From Paraburkholderia tropica (GTDB taxonomy: Bacteria > Pseudomonadota > Gammaproteobacteria > Burkholderiales > Burkholderiaceae), in the NCBI RefSeq assembly GCF_914484835.1, contig NZ_CAJZAR010000089.1:29175-93174 (forward strand): a stretch of 64,000 nt of DNA, written 5' to 3'. Each line of letters starts with the position of its first letter. Positions within the stretch are counted from its first letter, which is position 1. This document shows, piece after piece, positions 1-8,929 of the stretch. The position numbers and the translations under genes are program-made. The notes beneath the pieces were generated by a model that saw nothing but the letters and a program-made list of their open reading frames with translations, was not told the origin of the DNA and ran no database searches.

Positions 1-1662
1 GCTCTCCAGAAGGCGGCTGAACACGCGCTGCTCCACGACCTTGAGCTCCATGATCGTGTCCACCGCCTTCTTGATCTGGTCCTTTTCGCTGGCAGTGAGC
101 TTGCCCTCGTTGTCCTTGCCGCACATGCCGACCAGGTCATAGAGAAACTGACGATTGCCAGGCGTATCTTCGAGCTCGAACGGGGCCAGCCCGGTCGGTA
201 CACCCTCGGTCAACGTGATGTAGCTGCCACCAAGCTGACGGATGAAGATTTCCATGCCGCGACCGATGTCGAGTGCAAAGATCATCGGATCAAAGCGCTC
301 CACAAACGCAACCATCGCAAGCTGCGTAGTGGTCTTGCCTGTGCCGGTCGACCCCAGAAACAGCGTGTGCCCGGCAATCTTCTCGCCAGCGTTGTTATCG
401 TCGTCGCGCGTCGCGTGATAGTTGAAGCTGTACAGCTTCTTCGAGGTGGTTTGCAGCGGCATCACGGCCGTGCCGTCGCCGAGCGGATTGCCGCGCGACT
501 TGCCTGCCGAGTAATCGTGCAGGGTGAATGCGCACGCAAGGCTGCGCGACGACTTCGGCATCGGTCTGGGGAGCTTGCGCGCGCCGGGAACCTGGCTGAA
601 GTACGTGAACGGTGCCGAGGCGGTCGCCTTCACCCAGCCGAAGCCGCACTCCCCCTTCGAGCGCACTTTGACGAGGTCGCCGTTATCGAGCGCCCGTTTG
701 GCCGTCGGCCCATAAACGACCAGCGCGCCGTGGTAATCGCCAAAGGCGAGTTCGTTCGATGCCACGTACTTACGCGCATCTTCGAGCTCCGTCACCTGGT
801 GCGTCGCCTTGTCGTTCGCAGACTGGAGCTTGTTGATCTGACCCGTGATCGCCTTGTCCGCCTGGTAGCTCGTCATGCTGCCAAACGATTGCGTGATCGT
901 GAATTCAACCGGCAGGGACAGCAGCGGATTGAGTTGCCCCCACCCAGCCTTCGGAAAGTCCTTCAGGTCATAGCAGGTTGCGTACTTCGTTCCAGTGTCC
1001 GTACGGATTTCCAGAACCTCATAGCCGAAATGCAGCCACGCGTCAGGAATGAGTTCCGCGCCCGGTGCGGTCGTCACGGCCACTTCCTGCTCTTCGCCGT
1101 TGACCAGTTCGCTATAGAACTTGTAAGCGTTCGAGAACTGGATGCCGTTACGTTCGAAGGTTTCGAGGAATTCAGGATCGTAGGCAGCCAGCTGCTTTTC
1201 CATGCCGTCTGCCATCTGCTCGATCTGCTTCAGGCCGTCGTCGAAATCGTCGTAGCTGAACAGCAGCGTGATGTAGAACGCGTTCTCGAAATACTCGCCC
1301 TCGCGAAAGCGCTGGAGATATTTGAAGGCGAAGCGCTCACAGAACTCGGAACTGAAGGCATAGCGACCATTGAAGCTGACCTTGCGTCGGCGGAACGTGG
1401 TCCACAACTGGACCTTTCGCCCGTGATCCCGCCCGAGTGCCGTCAGCATGTCCGTCAGGTTCTCGAAGGCAGACTCAAGAACCTGATCATTGACCGACTC
1501 GAATGGGATGCCCATTAGCTTGATGTTGAAGAACATGCGCCGGTCTTCCATCGTCGAGATACGACGCGAGATCGGGCGGCCCACCTTCGGCATCCACTCT
1601 GCAACGGGCGGCATGTTGCGGATGAGATTCTCGATAGGCGTGCTACTGAGTTGCGCTGACAT
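1..1662 (-). CDS. virB4: VirB4 type IV secretion ATPase (3' part cut by window edge)
   Basis: ATPase that powers pilus assembly and DNA transfer at the cytoplasmic face of the type IV secretion channel. Read from an ATG at 1662 with an AGGAGG site 10 bases upstream. The frame stays open to the window edge, about 553 codons. The start of the VirB4 family is seen first, and near residue 440 the P-loop GSTGTGKTTTQ (Walker A) lies at about 310-345. Walker B and the C-terminal motifs lie outside the window. It starts 5 bases after the virB3 stop and ends the visible virB1-2-3-4 operon. Family assignment is firm. Confidence 0.93.
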   Translation of the reverse strand, partial: MSAQLSSTPIENLIRNMPPVAEWMPKVGRPISRRISTMEDRRMFFNIKLMGIPFESVNDQVLESAFENLTDMLTALGRDHGRKVQLWTTFRRRKVSFNGRYAFSSEFCERFAFKYLQRFREGEYFENAFYITLLFSYDDFDDGLKQIEQMADGMEKQLAAYDPEFLETFERNGIQFSNAYKFYSELVNGEEQEVAVTTAPGAELIPDAWLHFGYEVLEIRTDTGTKYATCYDLKDFPKAGWGQLNPLLSLPVEFTITQSFGSMTSYQADKAITGQINKLQSANDKATHQVTELEDARKYVASNELAFGDYHGALVVYGPTAKRALDNGDLVKVRSKGECGFGWVKATASAPFTYFSQVPGARKLPRPMPKSSRSLACAFTLHDYSAGKSRGNPLGDGTAVMPLQTTSKKLYSFNYHATRDDDNNAGEKIAGHTLFLGSTGTGKTTTQLAMVAFVERFDPMIFALDIGRGMEIFIRQLGGSYITLTEGVPTGLAPFELEDTPGNRQFLYDLVGMCGKDNEGKLTASEKDQIKKAVDTIMELKVVEQRVFSRLLES

Positions 1663-1667
1663 CAGGT

Positions 1668-2048
1668 TCAATCCTCCTGTGACATGGCTTGTGCGGCTTC
1701 ACGATGGGCACGTGCATAGGTTTCGACGTGACGGCCGTAGCGGATCGGCGATAACGTGAGCGTCTTGCCGTACATCGCGTAAAAGCGGCGCTGCATCACA
1801 CAGCGGATTTCCAGACCGAGAATGCGCAACGCCTGGTCGTCGGTCGCGCAGAGCTGCTTGAAGTAGAGGAGCACCGGCGCGCCGGCGCACCCGAACAGCA
1901 GTCCACCAGGACCAAGCGTTGCCCCTCCAACCATCGAGACGACGAGCGCAGCGACAAAGACGACCAGAGCGGGCATCAGCGGAATGCCAAGGATCATCGG
2001 CATTCGGGAGAGCCCGGCGTAAGACGGATAAAGGGTTTTCTCGGCCAT
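1668..2048 (-). CDS. virB3: VirB3-like type IV secretion inner-membrane protein
   Basis: Short inner-membrane component of the type IV secretion system, 126 residues. Two hydrophobic stretches at about residues 17-55 (PMILGIPLMPALVVFVAAL, then a glycine-rich segment) fit the VirB3 hairpin in the membrane. A short soluble C-terminus follows. Position between virB2 and virB4 and the size support the call. The stop lies 3 bases before virB2's downstream neighbour spacing ends, so the genes are translationally close. Confidence 0.88.
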   Translation of the reverse strand: MAEKTLYPSYAGLSRMPMILGIPLMPALVVFVAALVVSMVGGATLGPGGLLFGCAGAPVLLYFKQLCATDDQALRILGLEIRCVMQRRFYAMYGKTLTLSPIRYGRHVETYARAHREAAQAMSQED

Positions 2049-2051
2049 GAC

Positions 2052-2372
2052 TTAGCTCGTGAAGAGTGCCCAGAGATACGGGCCAAGCACGCCGACCGTC
2101 GAGCCGACCACTGCGACCTTGAGGCAGGCGCCGGCGAAATCGGACCAGTGCTCGCGGTCCGTGAACGCCATTGCGCCCTTGTAAAGCAGGTAGCAAAGGG
2201 CGACGACGCCGATGAAGCTGTAGAGGAATGTCTTGAAGGTCGTGGCCGCCGTGGTTCCCGAGTCGAGGCCACTTGCGTGTGCCTGCTGCACGCACGCGAG
2301 GGCGAGGACCGCCCCCGCCCCGATCGCCCGCTTCAAGCTGCTGCTGGTTTTCATACGTGTTTTGATTTTCAT
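2052..2372 (-). CDS. virB2: VirB2-like pilin
   Basis: Major pilus subunit precursor of the type IV secretion system. The ATG at 2372 (MKIKTRMKTS) is preferred because an AGGA lies 9 bases upstream; a longer frame to 2411 has no such site. The 106-residue product has a basic N-terminus and a long signal ending near AHASG, with probable cleavage after AHA. Two hydrophobic helices follow, with a short polar loop (TDREHWSD), which is the classic VirB2 layout. Confidence 0.85.
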   Translation of the reverse strand: MKIKTRMKTSSSLKRAIGAGAVLALACVQQAHASGLDSGTTAATTFKTFLYSFIGVVALCYLLYKGAMAFTDREHWSDFAGACLKVAVVGSTVGVLGPYLWALFTS

Positions 2373-2419
2373 CGTTAGTGGTCCTACTTGATTCCGGCTC
2401 GATTTCTGCAAACGTCGAC

Positions 2420-3094
2420 CTAGCGCTTAAAGTCTCCGAACGCATCCCAACCGGTATCGTCCGACTCCGGTTGCGCCTGCCCCTGAGCCGGGTCCGAGGC
2501 AGTGGGATTCTTTTCATGTTTGGCGGCGACTGCCCTGCTCGCCTTTGGCGCGGCAGCAACACTTTGCTTCGCCGACTGGGCGGTGGTCACAACGTCCATG
2601 ACCGCACGTATCGCAGGCACCGTGTCGACAGAGAGCGCATTGAACGCGACACGCTGCACATAGCTGGTGCCACCGAAGTCGCGTTTCAGGCCGGTCTTGA
2701 AGTTGCCGCTGTAGTAGCAACTGATCGCGGCCTTGAGCGCGGGGCCACCGGGGCCGAGCATTCGTGCCGCACGCGCATAGCAGTCGGTGAGGATGGCCCC
2801 GCCGGCTTTGAGATTCAGACAGGGATCGAATGCCGTCTCGTAGGTCATCCCGTACTTCGCGAGATTGGTGCGGTTCACCTGACCCAGCCCCATGCTGAAG
2901 TTGATCCCCTGCGACTCCAGCGAGTGCGCTGTCGCAACCGCTTCAGGAAGGCTGCGCGGTTGACGCACGAGGTGCCCACCCACCACACCGATCGCGTACG
3001 GATTGAATGCGGACTCTGTGCGCACCACGGCAGCGAGCGTCGTCGGGTCTACGGTTGGCGCGCATTGGTGCGCCAACGTCACAAAATCAATCAT
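2420..3094 (-). CDS. virB1: VirB1-like lytic transglycosylase
   Basis: Peptidoglycan-cleaving SLT enzyme that opens the wall for the secretion channel. The catalytic glutamate is in VVRTESAFNPYAIG near residue 28, followed by the GLGQVN and SCYYSGN motifs typical of VirB1. Start at the ATG of MIDFVTLAHQC (3094) with a GGAAGGGC site. An upstream extension to 3247 is open but has no good ribosome site. The C-terminal 60 residues are Ala/Lys/Pro rich and probably disordered. No clear signal peptide remains with this start, which is common in this subgroup. Confidence 0.88.
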   Translation of the reverse strand: MIDFVTLAHQCAPTVDPTTLAAVVRTESAFNPYAIGVVGGHLVRQPRSLPEAVATAHSLESQGINFSMGLGQVNRTNLAKYGMTYETAFDPCLNLKAGGAILTDCYARAARMLGPGGPALKAAISCYYSGNFKTGLKRDFGGTSYVQRVAFNALSVDTVPAIRAVMDVVTTAQSAKQSVAAAPKASRAVAAKHEKNPTASDPAQGQAQPESDDTGWDAFGDFKR

Positions 3095-3319
3095 CACGTC
3101 CAGCCCTTCCAGCTCTAGTCGCGTCGACCAGCAGGCGGCAGCCAATGCAGCCGTTAGGGCTACCTGTGCTCGCGTATGCCAGTTCCCGTCTTGAACATGA
3201 CGGGCTGCGGTATGTTGAAATGACGCACGCCGCAATAACTTTCGCATAAGCGTGCTTGGCGCGTCACTTTAACATGATGTTTCGCGATAGGTCAGAAGAA
3301 TTCGATTTTCGGCTTTTAT

Positions 3320-3336
3320 ATGACGTGATGCGTCAT
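3320..3336. promoter_or_regulatory. Palindromic operator, ATGACG-N5-CGTCAT family, copy A
   Basis: Perfect inverted repeat ATGACG-TGATG-CGTCAT in the 351-base gap between divergent virB1 (start 3094) and the HTH-receiver gene (start 3446). Half-sites ATGACG near 3197 and 3220 and GCGTCA near 3261 lie nearby. The same palindrome recurs at 20390, 20463, 47298, 48209 and 49456. Probable binding site of a plasmid regulator acting on the transfer operon. Confidence 0.7.
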
Positions 3337-3445
3337 GTTCAGCTGCTTTTAGCCGATTTTAGGGGCTTTGCAGGCGGCGTGATGCGGGAAGAAAACTTGC
3401 GCGGCACGCCAGTTCTCTGTAAAGTTCGCCGTTAAATCTAGGAAA

Positions 3446-4387
3446 ATGACCTGCTACGACATGACGGACATGACGGACGAGAGCAACGCCGACGAGGCGG
3501 CTAAAGGTGCCGATGCGGACAAGGCCGCCGAAGCTGTCGCGATTTCAAATCGCGTCAAGGCCTTGATGGAAAGACATGACGTGCCCAAGCGCGCGCAGGC
3601 TGGCAGGCTGAGTGAAATACTGCAACTGACGTTCTCAGCTGCAAGCAGGAAAATGAAGGGCCAACTGCCTTGGACAACCAGTCAGCTGATCAAGGTTGCC
3701 GAGGCGTTCGGCGAGCACGTTAGTGTTCTCGTTGATATGCCCGCGTCGGCCGCCGTGGAGTCAGAAAGCACACGCTATGACGCTGCACTTTTTTTCGGTC
3801 AGGAACCGGAGACGTGTACCGCGTGGATCAATGACCGGCAGGAGATACACCGCAAGGACGCGGGTACCTATGTCGCGCGCAAGCTTAACGAAGCCTGGTT
3901 CGTCTACCGCACCACGGACGCGCCTGAAGGCGGCGGTCCGCTCTATCCCGTGCGCCTGATTGAAATCCGTGACTCAGGGCCGCGCGTGCGACTCCCCAAC
4001 GTCGCGGTTCTGGACGATGACAAGCGGGATCACAGCGCGGAAAACCTTGCCGAGACACTGAAGGCGCGCGGCTTTGACGCCATCCCGTACACCAACGATG
4101 ATGACGTGCGCGCAGCGCTGCAAACTCACCTCTTCGACGCGTTTGTGCTCGACTGGGTGCTCAGCCCATCGAAGAATGCCGCAGCTCTGATCCGCCACAT
4201 TCGCAGCAGCGGTACCGCGAGCAGCGATGCCGCAATTTTCATTCTGACGGGCAAGCTGAAGGACGGCACCGCCTCGGAAGATGAGATCGCTAAAGTCCAG
4301 CTCGAACAGCGCTGCTACCTCATCGAAAAGCCGGTGCGCCCTCAATCGTTCGCAGCCGAGCTTGCGAACGCGATCGACCGTCGTTAA
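3446..4387 (+). CDS. BetR-like regulator: N-terminal HTH plus C-terminal receiver
   Basis: Probable DNA-binding response regulator, 313 residues. Residues about 35-97 form an HTH of the BetR type (KRAQAGRLSEIL, then FSAASRKMKG). Residues about 184-310 form a receiver with acidic pocket LDDDK, phospho-acceptor Asp236 in FVLDWVL, and the late ILTGK and EKP motifs. The start has TAGGAAA just upstream. It is convergent with, and overlaps by 4 bases, the hybrid kinase gene that is its likely partner. Operator copy A lies upstream, so self-regulation and control of virB are plausible but inferred. Confidence 0.75.
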   Translation: MTCYDMTDMTDESNADEAAKGADADKAAEAVAISNRVKALMERHDVPKRAQAGRLSEILQLTFSAASRKMKGQLPWTTSQLIKVAEAFGEHVSVLVDMPASAAVESESTRYDAALFFGQEPETCTAWINDRQEIHRKDAGTYVARKLNEAWFVYRTTDAPEGGGPLYPVRLIEIRDSGPRVRLPNVAVLDDDKRDHSAENLAETLKARGFDAIPYTNDDDVRAALQTHLFDAFVLDWVLSPSKNAAALIRHIRSSGTASSDAAIFILTGKLKDGTASEDEIAKVQLEQRCYLIEKPVRPQSFAAELANAIDRR

Positions 4388-6237
4388 TTCCTCTCTCGCA
4401 CCATGATCGCCCGTAGTGCCGTTGCAAGCTGCACGGCACGCACGGGCTTCTGAAGCTGCGCATCAAAGAATGCCTGGTCCTCAGGCGATAGCAGTTCCGT
4501 TGAGTACGCGCTCACCCCGACGATCGTTACTGTCCGGTTCATCGTCACGCCCCGACGAATCCTGCGCGCTACTTCGATTCCATCCATCCCCGGCATTTGA
4601 ATGTCCAGCAGAACGACGTCATACGTCGATTCTGCAATGGCTTCGAGTGCTTCCGCCCCACTGCTAACGACGTCCACCGTCGCCAGCATCGCGAGCGCCG
4701 TATCTGCGAGGGATTCGCGCGCGGATTCGGTGTCGTCGACGATCAGTACGGCTTTGCCCTGTAGAGGCGCGTGAACCAGTGGCCCCGGCGCGGGAAGTGT
4801 CTGGCGCACGATCTCAACAGGCAGCGACACGTGGACAGTGGTTCCGCGACCGGTGTCACTGTCAACCTTGACCCACCCTCCGAGAAGTTCGGTCAGGCCC
4901 CGGACAATCGCCAGTCCGATACCGGCGCCCTCGTGGACACGGGTATGGGACTCGTCGAGGCGAACAAACGGCTTGAACAGTTCGTCGATCGCATCGCGAG
5001 GAATGCCAGGTCCCGTGTCGGACACATTGAGCGTCAGACGATCGCCCTCAACCATTTGACTCACGCTCATTTCGACGCGCACCGACCCCTGGTCGGTATA
5101 GCGGATGGCATTGCTTAGAAGATTTCCAAGGATTTGCCGAATCCGCGCCGGGTCAGATCTGCACGGCCATGATTCGCCGGCAGTGGCCAGCTGGAGCGCA
5201 AGCCCCTTTCTCCCCGCCTCTTCGCGAGCATCATCGATGAGCGATTCCGCGAGCTCCAATGGATCGAACAACTCGGGCCGTAACGCAAGACGCCCGGCAT
5301 CGAGGCGGGCGTAGTCCGTCAGGTCTTTCATCTGCGAGTCAAGGCGCTCCGCTGCCAGTGCGAGACGGCGCACCATGATTGCGTCGGTGTCAGGGAATTC
5401 GCGGTTCGCCAGCACATCGGTCACGCTCAGAATGCTTTGAAGCGGCGTACGCAACTCATGACCAAGCGTGCCGAGAAATGCGTTCTTTGCACGCGCCGAC
5501 TTCTGCGCTTCGATACTTGCCTGACGCACCTCTTCGATTGCCTGCTCTTGCTGGAACGTGAGCTTCTTTTCCTGCGCGAGCAAGGCCTGTTTGCGTCTCA
5601 GTAGCGCAAGGAGCGTCGCGAGGGTCGCGATTAACATCGCGCCCAGTGCGACAAGCGCAATGACGAGATAGCGGCGCTTGTTCGTTACCGTTTGGGTCAT
5701 CGCCTCCCGGCGCAGCTGCTCAGCGTTCGCGGCAGCGCGCTTCACGTCGTCCATCGGTGACTCCAGTCCGTCCAGACTGGTCACCAGGCCACGGACCTCA
5801 CTGGTGTGGGCGCCGACATGGTCTTCCGGCAGTGTGCTGACTGCTGCACTGGTGTGTTTGATAATTTCGCCGACTTCGCCCAGCGCGTGTTCATAGCCCG
5901 GCGTGTTTCGAAGCATTGAACCGCGCTCCGATCCAGCAAGTTGGGCAGCGCTGTTGAACTTCTCCTGCAAGAGATGGAACCGCTTTCGAACCACCGAAGC
6001 AGTTGTCAGGCCTGTGCTATATCGAAGCAGTGCCCCTTCGGCCCCTTGCCGCGCATCCTGCAAATCGGCGATCGGCTGATAGACGTTGTCAGGACCGGCG
6101 AGGCTTTCCAGTCCCGTTGGTTCCGAGACGAGCGACCACGCAAATCCGATCGATGCCGAGATCGATGCAACGAGCGCCGCGCCAGCGGCCCACATACCCA
6201 ATCGTTGCCATAGCTGCAAAAACACAATCCCGAACAC
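4384..6237 (-). CDS. Hybrid sensor histidine kinase
   Basis: Membrane sensor kinase, 617 residues, starting at a GTG with GGGAAGG upstream. Membrane helices at about 13-37 and 190-213 enclose a periplasmic sensor of about 150 residues. A coiled linker leads to the phospho-acceptor His260 in GHELRTPLQS. The ATPase follows with Asn376 in GNLLSNAIRY, DTGPGIP and GAGIGLAI, then a C-terminal receiver (about 496-612) with Asp545 in VVLLDIQMPGMDG. Likely passes phosphate to the convergent HTH-receiver protein. What it senses is unknown. Presence beside virB genes suggests control of transfer. Confidence 0.88.
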   Translation of the reverse strand: MFGIVFLQLWQRLGMWAAGAALVASISASIGFAWSLVSEPTGLESLAGPDNVYQPIADLQDARQGAEGALLRYSTGLTTASVVRKRFHLLQEKFNSAAQLAGSERGSMLRNTPGYEHALGEVGEIIKHTSAAVSTLPEDHVGAHTSEVRGLVTSLDGLESPMDDVKRAAANAEQLRREAMTQTVTNKRRYLVIALVALGAMLIATLATLLALLRRKQALLAQEKKLTFQQEQAIEEVRQASIEAQKSARAKNAFLGTLGHELRTPLQSILSVTDVLANREFPDTDAIMVRRLALAAERLDSQMKDLTDYARLDAGRLALRPELFDPLELAESLIDDAREEAGRKGLALQLATAGESWPCRSDPARIRQILGNLLSNAIRYTDQGSVRVEMSVSQMVEGDRLTLNVSDTGPGIPRDAIDELFKPFVRLDESHTRVHEGAGIGLAIVRGLTELLGGWVKVDSDTGRGTTVHVSLPVEIVRQTLPAPGPLVHAPLQGKAVLIVDDTESARESLADTALAMLATVDVVSSGAEALEAIAESTYDVVLLDIQMPGMDGIEVARRIRRGVTMNRTVTIVGVSAYSTELLSPEDQAFFDAQLQKPVRAVQLATALRAIMVRERN

Positions 6238-6317
6238 GCGGACAGACCTTCCCTTTTGTAAGTTACGCCGTCGGCCCTGACGGCACCGGGAGCGTACACG
6301 GTTTGATGGCTCCCGCC

Positions 6318-6339
6318 AATTTTCGCCTGCGCGAAAATT
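6318..6339. repeat. Dispersed palindrome TTTTCGC-N4-GCGAAAA, copy 1
   Basis: Inverted repeat AATTTTCGC with a 4-base loop (CTGC) and GCGAAAATT, in the gap between the kinase and Rep-like genes. Related copies lie at 10268 and 15184. Its role is unknown; it could be a terminator stem or a short mobile palindrome. Confidence 0.6.
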
Positions 6340-6381
6340 ATGACCGTATAAACAAATAGGGACAAATGTATGCGGTGCGAA

Positions 6382-7593
6382 TTACCGCTGCGCTGTCACA
6401 GCGCCAAAAGTGCGTGCAGCCAGCAGTTTGCGCGTGACCATTGCAAGCGACCCGCGCGAGTCAGATGACCCGAAGGCGTGACCTGATGACTTTACTGGGC
6501 TAGCGCGGTTTCCACACGCGGTTTCGAACGCTGCCGCGAGTTCAAGCGTCTCGTGCAGGACGGCGCCGGAGCGCATTGCCTCCAGGAAACCTGCTTGCCA
6601 ACCCGAAGGGCGACGACGAACGACACGCTCACTGGCGTGCAACACGGAGAGCTCAGAACCATCAGCCGAAATCTCGTATCGAGCGTGAGCGTCTGGGGCG
6701 TAGAAGGCCTTTGCCCGGAAATGCGCGAGATCGATCTCGATCGATTTGTCAGCGCGCGTAGTGCCGTCCGCAGGCTGTTGCTCGTGTGACTCACGTTTCG
6801 TTTTCGCGACCCAGGCGAAATCCGTTGGGGACTTCAGAAGGGCGCGGAGATAGTTGATCGGCCGGTTAGCAGCTTTCAGGTTTTCCCACGTTGCCTCAAC
6901 CACGTCGGACAGCCGCTTGCCTGCGCGGCGCGCTTCGGCCATGAGCAGAAAGACGAAGTTTTTATGGAAGCCCAGGGGCAGGAGGCGTTCGAGGTCGCGA
7001 GGGAGTGTGCCCTGTTGTCTCTTTTGAGAAGAAGAAGGGGACTGATATTCATCTGTATACACGTCTGACTTTGTGTCACACGGATGCTCAAATGAAGTGC
7101 GGGCCGTTGTTGTTTCGTTGGATTTGGGTTGCTCAGATGTGCTTCCAGGGCGCGCGGAAGGAACCGGTTCGCCAATGAGGCCAAGAGCCTTCGCGGCGAG
7201 TTCGGTCAGGTGGATATACGCGGACGAGAAGTGGCCCGTGCGGTATTTGCGGGACTGGTCGCAAACGGTAATGAAGCCGAGCGCAACAAGATCCGCTTCG
7301 GCGCGATACCAGGTGCGGACGTGGACACCGGCACGACGGCTGAGATATTCACGGCTCGCGAAGATCTCTTTGAGCGGGCGTGCGTTGGATGCAGTGAGGG
7401 CGATCGCGGCGAGCGCGGCGCGTGCACGCCGCGGAAGGGCCGTCATTGAGAGCGCGCGCTGATGTGCGCGCAGAGTTTTGTACGGCAGATTCTTCGCGTC
7501 ACACTCGAAGGTGTCGATGTGATCGAAGTCGAGATTCGTTTCGGCAGGATGAACATCACCCTCGCCAGCAACCAAGCGTTGCGCGATAGCCAT
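6382..7593 (-). CDS. Winged-helix Rep-like protein, probable initiator of replicon I
   Basis: 403-residue protein not matched to a named family with certainty. Residues about 75-140 look like a winged helix (KEIFASREYLSRRAGVHVRT, then LVALGFITVCDQSRKYRTGHF), as in several plasmid initiators and primosomal O-like proteins. The middle is low-complexity (Ser/Thr/Gln). A second folded part begins near 200 with LPLGFHKNFVFLLMAEARRAGK. It lies directly downstream of parA-parB with hairpins and palindromes before it, the usual place for a rep gene. No strong ribosome site is seen. A regulatory role is the main alternative. Confidence 0.55.
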   Translation of the reverse strand: MAIAQRLVAGEGDVHPAETNLDFDHIDTFECDAKNLPYKTLRAHQRALSMTALPRRARAALAAIALTASNARPLKEIFASREYLSRRAGVHVRTWYRAEADLVALGFITVCDQSRKYRTGHFSSAYIHLTELAAKALGLIGEPVPSARPGSTSEQPKSNETTTARTSFEHPCDTKSDVYTDEYQSPSSSQKRQQGTLPRDLERLLPLGFHKNFVFLLMAEARRAGKRLSDVVEATWENLKAANRPINYLRALLKSPTDFAWVAKTKRESHEQQPADGTTRADKSIEIDLAHFRAKAFYAPDAHARYEISADGSELSVLHASERVVRRRPSGWQAGFLEAMRSGAVLHETLELAAAFETACGNRASPVKSSGHAFGSSDSRGSLAMVTRKLLAARTFGAVTAQR

Positions 7594-7648
7594 GACAAGC
7601 GTCCATTTTCAGAAATGGATGAGCGTTTGCTTGACTGGCTTTCTCTAT

Positions 7649-7706
7649 CCGCTACACTCGGAGTTGTTAGCGCTCTGACCGATTCCCGTCGGTTTGAGTG
7701 TAGCGG
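7649..7706. promoter_or_regulatory. Long inverted repeat upstream of the Rep-like gene
   Basis: Arms CCGCTACACTC (7649-7659) and GAGTGTAGCGG (7696-7706) enclose a second small hairpin ACCGA-N6-TCGGT. It lies 56 bases before the start of the Rep-like gene, so it may be an operator or a structured leader controlling replication. Confidence 0.5.
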
Positions 7707-7734
7707 GCGAGGTTCCAGCCAAGCCCAAATCCGC

Positions 7735-7770
7735 AAAGGCCTCCAGTTCCCGCTGGGGGCCTTTGTCTTT
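7735..7770. terminator. Hairpin terminator between parB and the Rep-like gene
   Basis: Stem AAAGGCC(TCCAG) paired with (CTGGG)GGCCTTT, 7735-7764, followed by GTCTTTGT. GC-rich stem with U-rich tail on the plus strand. It may also act on minus-strand transcripts leaving parB. Confidence 0.5.
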
Positions 7771-7811
7771 GTGGCGTAAAAACCGTTACGTCATCACACC
7801 GTCCTGTTTTC

Positions 7812-7910
7812 CTAAGTCTTTGATTTTCAAGGATTCCCCACTGGGGAAATATCGATCAGAATGCAGTTAAAACGCTAAGTCATTGATTTCACTGGATTCC
7901 CCAGTGGGGA
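7812..7910. promoter_or_regulatory. Candidate parS centromere: two repeated GGGGA palindromes
   Basis: Two direct repeats of about 35 bases (7812-7846 and 7875-7909, 63 bases apart) each hold the palindrome TCCCCA-N-TGGGGA (cores 7835-7847 and 7898-7910). They begin at the parB stop codon. Tandem palindromes next to parB are typical of plasmid centromeres. The binding partner is inferred. Confidence 0.55.
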
Positions 7911-7912
7911 TC

Positions 7913-8929
7913 TTACTCTGCCGACGAATCGATTTCTCTTTTGATGAAGGCTTCGATCTTATCGGCCCATTCCTGAGCGGTGGCGCTGCTATCGTTCCCG
8001 GCAAACCTGACACCAACAACGCCATTCCTGACCGCGACTTCGCAGAGTTTCTTTCTGCCAATCGAAATCGTGCGTGTCGGTGCAGCTTCGGGTTTTGGCA
8101 GCTTCGGCTTCGCCATCGAAAGCGCCTCTTTTTGCGTCAGCGTCTCGTCCTCAACGAGCGCGCGAATCGCCTTAACGACTGCATCGCCATTGCCAGCATT
8201 TGCAAGCGCAGCAAACTCCTCAGCGGCATGCCCACCCACGCTGTCCGGCCGCGTGGTAATCGCGGCTAGCGCTTCGGAAGGCAGCTTTTCAAACGCAAGA
8301 ATCCGGTGAATGTGTGACGAGCTCAGGCCTGATGCCTTGATGATGTCGTTACGTGTAAACCCGGATTCATCCTGAAGTCGGCGGAATTGCCGGAATTTCT
8401 CGAAGTCGGGCAGCGAGGGCGCTAGCAGATTGGAAAACGTCGCGCCAAGTTCAGCCTCCTTCGCATCGCCATTGAATGCGATGCCCAGAATCTTCGATCG
8501 CTTTAGATCGTCGCGGTAGATCGCGGTGCGGTTCGCGCCCGAGACGATTTCGTTTCTTCCGTCGCCAAGCGGGCGGTAGACGATCGGATGGATAAGGGGG
8601 TTGTTGGCAAGGTTCTCACGCAGTTCTTGATACTCTGCTTGAGAAAGCACTCGCCTTCTGCCGGGCACTTCTACGAGAGTCGCGATATCGACTTCGCTAG
8701 CGCCTCCGGCTGCTCCTGCGCGTTCGAGTTCTTCGATTCGGGTCCGGGCGGCAGCGAGTTCGCGCTCCGCGCCCTCCAATTTTTCTTCGGCCTGGTTGAC
8801 GAGGTTCTGCGCGTCAAAAATGCGGCCCGGCGATGTACGTGACTCTGCAACCTTTGTGGCGGTGGCCACACGGGCTGGATCAGATTCGATCGCCTTCGTG
8901 CGTTCGGAAAGTCGCTTCGCAAGATTCAT
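7913..8929 (-). CDS. parB: ParB-family partition protein of replicon I
   Basis: Centromere-binding partition protein, 338 residues. N-terminal coiled coil (about 40-75), then a ParB core with YRPLGDGRNEIVSGANRTAIY, an HTH in GFTRNDIIKASGLSSSHIHRILAFEKLP (about 190-220), and a C-terminal dimer region. It overlaps parA by 4 bases (ATGA), so the two are translationally coupled. Candidate parS palindromes start at its stop codon. Distant from the module II ParB by eye. Confidence 0.88.
   Translation of the reverse strand: MNLAKRLSERTKAIESDPARVATATKVAESRTSPGRIFDAQNLVNQAEEKLEGAERELAAARTRIEELERAGAAGGASEVDIATLVEVPGRRRVLSQAEYQELRENLANNPLIHPIVYRPLGDGRNEIVSGANRTAIYRDDLKRSKILGIAFNGDAKEAELGATFSNLLAPSLPDFEKFRQFRRLQDESGFTRNDIIKASGLSSSHIHRILAFEKLPSEALAAITTRPDSVGGHAAEEFAALANAGNGDAVVKAIRALVEDETLTQKEALSMAKPKLPKPEAAPTRTISIGRKKLCEVAVRNGVVGVRFAGNDSSATAQEWADKIEAFIKREIDSSAE

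Noticed and set aside
367..1518. Long plus-strand open frame of 383 codons
   Set aside because: Antisense to virB4, whose Walker A and start signal are clear; composition is that of a GC-rich shadow.
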